From NCBI GenBank assembly GCA_017447515.1, contig JAFSNG010000047.1:1-52594 (forward strand): a stretch of DNA of 52,594 nt, written 5' to 3'. Position 1 is the first letter of the stretch. Each line of letters begins with the position of its first letter. This stretch comes from Prevotella sp. (GTDB lineage Bacteria; Bacteroidota; Bacteroidia; Bacteroidales; Bacteroidaceae). Below, piece after piece: positions 49,133-52,594 of this stretch. The notes beneath the pieces were generated by a model, which was not told the origin of the DNA, searched no databases, and saw only the letters and a list, made by a program, of their open reading frames with translations. Made by a program: the position numbers and the translations under genes.

Positions 49133-50380
49133 TTAACGGCTCTCGCTGCTCCGTCCCTTAAACGTATAGCCGATACCCTCAACTGCTGCACGGATGACCT
49201 CTTCGGTAGCGGAGCCTTTGATGGTGAGGGTGTTGGCAGAGGCGCTGGCCTTGGCTTTCTCAACACCTGGCACTTCCTCGACGGCACGGACTACGGCAGC
49301 CTCGCAATGACTGCAATGCATATCCTCAACACGATAGACTGTCACATCGGGGCCTAACGGCTTTTTGTCTGTAAACTTGCTGAAAAACTTCATCATAAGA
49401 GCAAATACTATTAATAGGGTTAATACTGTGGCGCAAATAATCTTGAACGGACTGGGCAAGGCGGATGTGCTCATGCAGCACGCATCTTGGGCAGCGACGG
49501 AGAAGTCGATTCCCGTAGCATTGAGCAGCAGGCCGAATAGAACTGCGAAACCAACAATGGTCATCAGATAAATCGAGGTAAAGCGACGCCCCATGGACTT
49601 GTGAACCACGAGGATAGAGGCGAGATTGACGGCAGGGCCAGCCATCAACATTACCAGTGCCGCTCCTGGCGAGAGGCCCTTCATCATCAGTGCTGCAGCC
49701 ACAGGGATGCTACCCGTCGAGCAGATATACATCGGCACAGCGATGACGAGTATCACCAGCATCTGCAACAGCGGCTGACTGCCAAAACTGAGGAAGAACT
49801 CATCTGGCACTGCCACCTGAATCAATGCTGCTACAACAAGTCCGATAAGCAGTCGCAGGCCGATGTCGCGAAGCATATCATAATAGGCATACTTCAGCAC
49901 ACGCCAAATCCTGTTTCCGCTTTCTACTTGGCATGCAGCGGACGCATCCTCCTTCACGTCATCCTCGCGAACCAGTCGGTTTACCAGCAATCCTCCGCAG
50001 ACACCTGTGATAAGTGCTGCCGTAGGACGGATAATGGCAAAGCCCAGTCCCATCAGCGAGAACGTGGCCAAGATAGAGTCGATGCCCGTCTGCGGCGTGG
50101 CGATGAGAAACGAGGCAATGGCGCCCTTCGAAGCCTTCTCGTTCCTTAGTCCTATAGCGGTGGGGATGACTCCACATGAACACAGCGGCAGGGGTACACC
50201 CAACAGCGCCGCCCATAGCACCGATAACTTGTTATTCCGCGAAAGATAATTGGCATAGAACTTCTGCGGCACGAATACGTGTAGCACTCCTGCGATGAAG
50301 AATCCCAACAACAGATAGGGAGCCATCTCGCAGACCACATTTAGAAGCGATATGAAGAAACCCTGTAAATCCATAACCAT
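49133..50380 (-). CDS. SO_0444-family metal permease with C-terminal HMA domain
   Basis: 415 residues. Eight or more helices in two blocks hold the conserved GVPLPLCSCGVIPTAIGLR and ICSTGSIPVAAALMMKG motifs with their cysteines, typical of the SO_0444/ArsP-like permeases proposed to export Cu, Zn or As. Residues about 345-415 are a heavy-metal-associated domain with the metal site MHCSHCEAAV. A CCM motif (DACCMSTS) lies in the linker. The -7 box TACCTTTG ends about four bases before the ATG, so the mRNA may lack a leader; CGCAACTCGGTTGC lies upstream as a possible operator. Confidence 0.86.
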   Translation of the reverse strand: MVMDLQGFFISLLNVVCEMAPYLLLGFFIAGVLHVFVPQKFYANYLSRNNKLSVLWAALLGVPLPLCSCGVIPTAIGLRNEKASKGAIASFLIATPQTGIDSILATFSLMGLGFAIIRPTAALITGVCGGLLVNRLVREDDVKEDASAACQVESGNRIWRVLKYAYYDMLRDIGLRLLIGLVVAALIQVAVPDEFFLSFGSQPLLQMLVILVIAVPMYICSTGSIPVAAALMMKGLSPGAALVMLMAGPAVNLASILVVHKSMGRRFTSIYLMTIVGFAVLFGLLLNATGIDFSVAAQDACCMSTSALPSPFKIICATVLTLLIVFALMMKFFSKFTDKKPLGPDVTVYRVEDMHCSHCEAAVVRAVEEVPGVEKAKASASANTLTIKGSATEEVIRAAVEGIGYTFKGRSSESR

Positions 50381-50384
50381 GCTG

Positions 50385-50418
50385 CAAAGGTACGAAAAAT
50401 ATTCCGCAACTCGGTTGC
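50385..50418 (-). promoter_or_regulatory. Promoter and candidate operator of the metal permease
   Basis: The -7 box TACCTTTG (minus strand, about 50385-50393) ends about four bases before the start codon. Upstream lies the inverted repeat GCAAC-TCG-GTTGC (about 50406-50418), where a metal-sensing repressor could sit. No good -33 box is seen at 19-20 bases. Coordinates may be off by one base. Confidence 0.5.
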
Positions 50419-50471
50419 AAATATACTTTTTTTATGCCTTTACGCCAATAATGGTAGCATTCGATGGCTTT

Positions 50472-50506
50472 TAAAAAGGTGGTTGATCGTCACCGACTAA
50501 CCACCT
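50472..50506 (-). terminator. Terminator of the flavodoxin operon
   Basis: AGGTGGTT (50477-50484) pairs with AACCACCT (50499-50506). On the minus strand the stem is followed by TTTTT, giving a leftward rho-independent terminator. Confidence 0.85.
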
Positions 50507-50549
50507 CATTCTAAACTAAACAAATACTTTATGAATTTTATACCTGTGA

Positions 50550-51044
50550 TTATAGACTGGGAGTGATGGCGGCTATCCAAGCCTCGATGCGGGTGTCGGT
50601 CTTGTCATCCTCGTTGATATCATCAAGGGGCAGGCCGATAAACTTGCCGTCAATGACGGCCTCCGAATCGTCGAAGGTGTAGCCGTCGGTTTCAACAGCA
50701 CCGATGAACTTGGCGCCACTATTCTTGATGCCGTTGTAGAGTTCGCCCATGCCACCTACGAACGTGTCACTATATGATGAGCAGTCGCCGCATCCGAAGA
50801 GGGCGATGGTCTTGCCACTGAGGTCGGCACCTTGGAGTGTCTTCAGTCCGTCGTACCAGTCATCCTGCAGTTCTCCTGCGCCCCATGTCGAGGTGCCGAG
50901 AATCAGGTTCTGGTTGGCACTGACGATGTCGGCTGTCAAGTCTTGTACGTTCAGGGCCTCGCAGCCCAGTTTCGAGGCAATCTTCTCTGCGATGGCCTCG
51001 CAGGTTCCCGTCGAGGAACCATAGATTACAATTGTTGCGTTCAT
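50550..51044 (-). CDS. fldA: Flavodoxin
   Basis: 164 residues. The FMN phosphate loop YGSSTGTCEAIA (8-19), the 60s loop TSTWGAGELQDDW and the 90s loop FGCGDCSSYSDTF are all present, with the long-chain insertion. It is a low-potential electron carrier that can replace ferredoxin under iron shortage. It lies 25 bases downstream of the DUF2023 gene, a pairing known in other Bacteroidetes and Gram-negative anaerobes. Confidence 0.95.
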   Translation of the reverse strand: MNATIVIYGSSTGTCEAIAEKIASKLGCEALNVQDLTADIVSANQNLILGTSTWGAGELQDDWYDGLKTLQGADLSGKTIALFGCGDCSSYSDTFVGGMGELYNGIKNSGAKFIGAVETDGYTFDDSEAVIDGKFIGLPLDDINEDDKTDTRIEAWIAAITPSL

Positions 51045-51069
51045 TTTATGATTTATTCAAAAGAAGTTA

Positions 51070-51465
51070 TTAATTCTTGTTGATGCAATGTCCATCGCAC
51101 TCACACTCACCCTTACAACCGTTTTTACGCTTGCAATACCGTTCGCATTGTGCGCAGATATCGTAGCCGAGCATAGCTCCGAGGATAAAATCCTCTTCGG
51201 GCGTGAGCTGATGGAGAGGACGTGTGACAAAGAGACGGATAGCCTCCAGACACTCACGTCGCCCAAAGTACACATTCACGTTCTGTCGTCCGGCAGGCTG
51301 CAGAATGTAAGGAATGCCCTGACTCTCCAGTCGTGATACGACCTGTTCTCCGTATTTATTATTACAAGTAAAGAGCACCATATGGCGCACACCTTTATGC
51401 AGCTCGTAGATGTGGTTCATCAGCACCTGAAGCGCTGTGGGAATTGCTGTCGTTGTTCTCATTCT
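51070..51465 (-). CDS. DUF2023 family protein with C-terminal cysteine cluster
   Basis: About 131 residues from ATG 51465 ([20 protein letters not shown]). A GTG at 51483 could start six codons earlier, four bases after the -7 box. The core [29 protein letters not shown] and [17 protein letters not shown] is DUF2023. The C terminus [20 protein letters not shown] has eight or more cysteines and looks like a metal or Fe-S binding tail. It probably functions with flavodoxin encoded next door. Confidence 0.82.
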   Translation of the reverse strand, partial: RMRTTTAIPTALQVLMNHIYELHKGVRHMVLFTCNNKYGEQVVSRLESQGIPYILQPAGRQNVNVYFGRRECLEAIRLFVTRPLHQLTPEEDFILGAMLGYDICAQCERYCKRKNGCKGECECDGHCINKN

Positions 51466-51487
51466 ATTGTTTTCTAATTTCACGGTG

Positions 51488-51550
51488 CAAAATTAGAGAG
51501 AAAAAACGAAGTGCGCAATACCTAAAAACGAGGTTTTAAACATTGCGCAC
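51488..51550 (-). promoter_or_regulatory. Promoter and inverted repeat ahead of DUF2023-flavodoxin
   Basis: The minus-strand -7 box TAATTTTG (plus CAAAATTA 51488-51495) has ATTG (plus CAAT 51516-51519) 20 bases upstream. The perfect inverted repeat GTGCGCAAT (51511-51519) / ATTGCGCAC (51542-51550) covers the -33 box, which is a good place for an operator. Confidence 0.6.
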
Positions 51551-51663
51551 CTGCAAAATCCTGCAAAAGCAGGTTAATCAAAAGTAGGTATTGCTTACTG
51601 TCGTTTTTTGTGCATTTTAATTGTTTTATATCTGCCATAGTACTTCAGATTGAATTTTTTTTG

Positions 51664-51671
51664 TAATTTTG
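51664..51671 (+). promoter_or_regulatory. -7 box of the LMW phosphatase gene
   Basis: TAATTTTG at 51664-51671, eight bases before the ATG. No proper -33 box is seen at the expected distance. The frame is open upstream to a TTG at 51650, but that codon precedes the -7 box. Confidence 0.5.
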
Positions 51672-51679
51672 CACCCCAA

Positions 51680-52186
51680 ATGGATAACAATACTAAACAT
51701 AGAATACTTTTTGTGTGCCACGGGAACATTTGCCGAAGCCCGATGGCGGAGTTCGTCATGAAAGATTTGGTGAGAAAAATGGGGTCGGAGGACAACTTCG
51801 TGATTGAGTCGGCAGCCACCTCGACGGAGGAGATAGGCAACTGTGTCTATCCCCCAGCACGACGGAAACTGGCGGAACACGGCATCGATGTGTGGGGACC
51901 GAAGGTCAAGACGGCACGGCAGATGACACGTTCGGACTACGACCGCTTTGACCTCCTGATTGGCATGGACTCGTGGAACATCCGCAACATGCGGAGTATC
52001 TGCGGTGGCGACCCGGAAGGGAAAATTCTGATGCTGATGGACTTCACCAAACGTCCTGGCGACGTAGCAGACCCTTGGTACACAGGCGACTTCGAGGCCA
52101 CTTGGCGCGACGTTCTTGAAGGCTGCCAGGCGTTGTTAGACTCATTCACTGGCGATGCCTCGCAAATCAAGGCTTCGGCTGGATGA
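51680..52186 (+). CDS. Low-molecular-weight protein tyrosine phosphatase
   Basis: 168 residues. The phosphate-binding loop VCHGNICRS holds nucleophile Cys13 and Arg19; the general acid is in DPWYTGDFE near residue 130. Length and order are those of the LMW-PTP family. In bacteria these enzymes often act on tyrosine kinases of capsule export, but no such gene is nearby. ATG 51680 is chosen because the -7 box lies just upstream. Confidence 0.93.
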   Translation: MDNNTKHRILFVCHGNICRSPMAEFVMKDLVRKMGSEDNFVIESAATSTEEIGNCVYPPARRKLAEHGIDVWGPKVKTARQMTRSDYDRFDLLIGMDSWNIRNMRSICGGDPEGKILMLMDFTKRPGDVADPWYTGDFEATWRDVLEGCQALLDSFTGDASQIKASAG

Positions 52187-52228
52187 GTCTTCAATCACGA
52201 AAAGTTTCTTCAGTGTCCGTTTCGGCAA

Positions 52229-52268
52229 AAAAGACGAGCCCGCCTCACGGTGGACTCGTCTTTGCTTA
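52229..52268 (+). terminator. Terminator after the LMW phosphatase gene
   Basis: AAAGACGAG (52230-52238) pairs with CTCGTCTTT (52255-52263), preceded by A residues and followed by a T-rich stretch. It could work in both directions. Confidence 0.8.
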
Positions 52269-52315
52269 TTTAACGGACTTGACTAGCCTTTCATCAACCT
52301 CACTCGGCGGCGATT

Positions 52316-52454
52316 GCCGAGGAACGGCTGTATAAGAACATCACCTCCACCATAGTCAAAGAGCAGTTATACCTGAAGCCGGGCTTCGGACGCACCGACA
52401 TCGTTGAGCGGTTTAACATTTCCGCCCACCGCGCCGGCATAATTTTCTCCAAGC
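52316..52454 (+). pseudogene. AraC-type HTH remnant
   Basis: The plus strand reads AEERLYKNITSTIVKEQLYL, then KPGFGRTDIVERFNISAHRA and GIIFSK. This resembles the beginning of the DNA-binding domain of AraC proteins in Bacteroidetes (E-x-L-Y-L-x-P-x-F-x-R). It then runs into sequence that is antisense to prmC. No start codon or second HTH is present. Confidence 0.5.
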
Positions 52455-52555
52455 GTCAGGCCGAACCTCACGTCGAGCATCCAGCGGGCGATGGCTTTCG
52501 CCTCGCCAGCCTCATAGAGCGGTGTCAGTCTTTTCCAGAGTGCTTCGTATGTCAT
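52454..52555 (-). pseudogene. prmC N-terminal fragment
   Basis: From ATG 52555 the minus strand reads MTYEALWKRLTPLYEAGEAK then AIARWMLDVRFGLTLGE, the N terminus of PrmC/HemK, the release-factor glutamine methyltransferase. After about 34 residues similarity stops where the AraC remnant begins on the other strand; the frame ends at 52367. A promoter (TAAATTTG, plus 52564-52571) is still in place. The break makes a working enzyme unlikely, unless an intact copy exists elsewhere. Confidence 0.6.
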
Positions 52556-52563
52556 ATCGCCTG

Positions 52564-52594
52564 CAAATTTACAGAAAAGTGAGGAAAAGGCCAA
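52564..52594 (-). promoter_or_regulatory. Promoter of the broken prmC
   Basis: Minus-strand TAAATTTG (plus CAAATTTA 52564-52571); CAA at 52592-52594, 20 bases away, is the beginning of a possible -33 box cut by the window end. Confidence 0.5.

Noticed and set aside
51650-51679. TTG start at 51650 for the LMW phosphatase
   Set aside because: It lies upstream of the -7 box at 51664; the family's N terminus begins close to ATG 51680.
1-52594. Insertion sequences, tRNA or rRNA genes
   Set aside because: No transposase or integrase frame, no rRNA-like segment and no cloverleaf with the usual GGTTCRANNC arm was recognised by eye; a covariance search was not possible.

Overview
The window looks like chromosomal DNA of a Prevotella-type member of the Bacteroidetes (Prevotella sensu lato). 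Four things point there: promoters of the Bacteroidetes form (TTTG, 19-20 bases, TAnnTTTG) in front of most operons; almost no purine-rich ribosome binding sites; several secreted proteins ending in a short type IX secretion (T9SS) style tail; and family content (DUF3667, DUF2023 with flavodoxin, SO_0444 permease, LytS/LytTR pairs, membrane-bound AraC proteins).

Layout. 1-2.6 kb: housekeeping genes rpmH (cut by the window edge), efp, a GT2 glycosyltransferase and radC. 2.7-9.1 kb: a secreted M6 metalloprotease whose stop codon overlaps a carbon-acid catabolic operon (DapA-family lyase, sodium/solute symporter, PdxA2-type dehydrogenase, four-carbon acid sugar kinase), followed by a membrane-anchored AraC regulator with its own promoter. 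10.5-12.2 kb: an AbiEi/AbiEii type IV toxin-antitoxin operon with a 31-codon ORF directly behind the toxin, then about 600 bases of gene-free AT-rich DNA full of short palindromes. 12.8-13.7 kb: a DUF3667 membrane protein.

14-27.9 kb is the most striking part: a 3,649-residue secreted giant (FnIII-like, GLUG, LamG, BACON-like and T9SS-tail regions), a dockerin-bearing secreted protein that shares a domain with the giant, a secreted protein with two cohesin-like repeats and a T9SS tail, a four-helix membrane protein and a 27-residue single-helix peptide, all reading the same way. This could be a non-cellulosomal cohesin-dockerin surface assembly. 27.9-32.4 kb: DUF3237 protein, GH20 hexosaminidase, a frameshifted lipoprotein pseudogene and a PIG-L/LmbE deacetylase that lacks the NagB half usual in Bacteroidetes. 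32.4-38.9 kb: an AraC regulator divergent from an RND efflux operon (adaptor, pump, TolC). 38.9-46.4 kb (minus strand): tcdA; a Cthe_2159-type secreted protein with a small T9SS-tailed partner; and a LytS/LytTR pair followed closely by a GH3 beta-glucosidase. 46.5-52.6 kb: a small helical secreted protein, a ZIP transporter, a patch of broken genes (MBL-fold/rubredoxin chimera, AraC remnant, unknown fragment), a metal permease fused to an HMA domain, flavodoxin with DUF2023, a low-molecular-weight tyrosine phosphatase, and a broken AraC/prmC junction at the edge.

Two dispersed sequence families cut across this layout. One is a set of degenerate seven-base tandem repeats at seven loci, mostly inside genes. 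The other is a promoter module, often preceded by a hairpin, that is conserved well beyond the -33 and -7 boxes.
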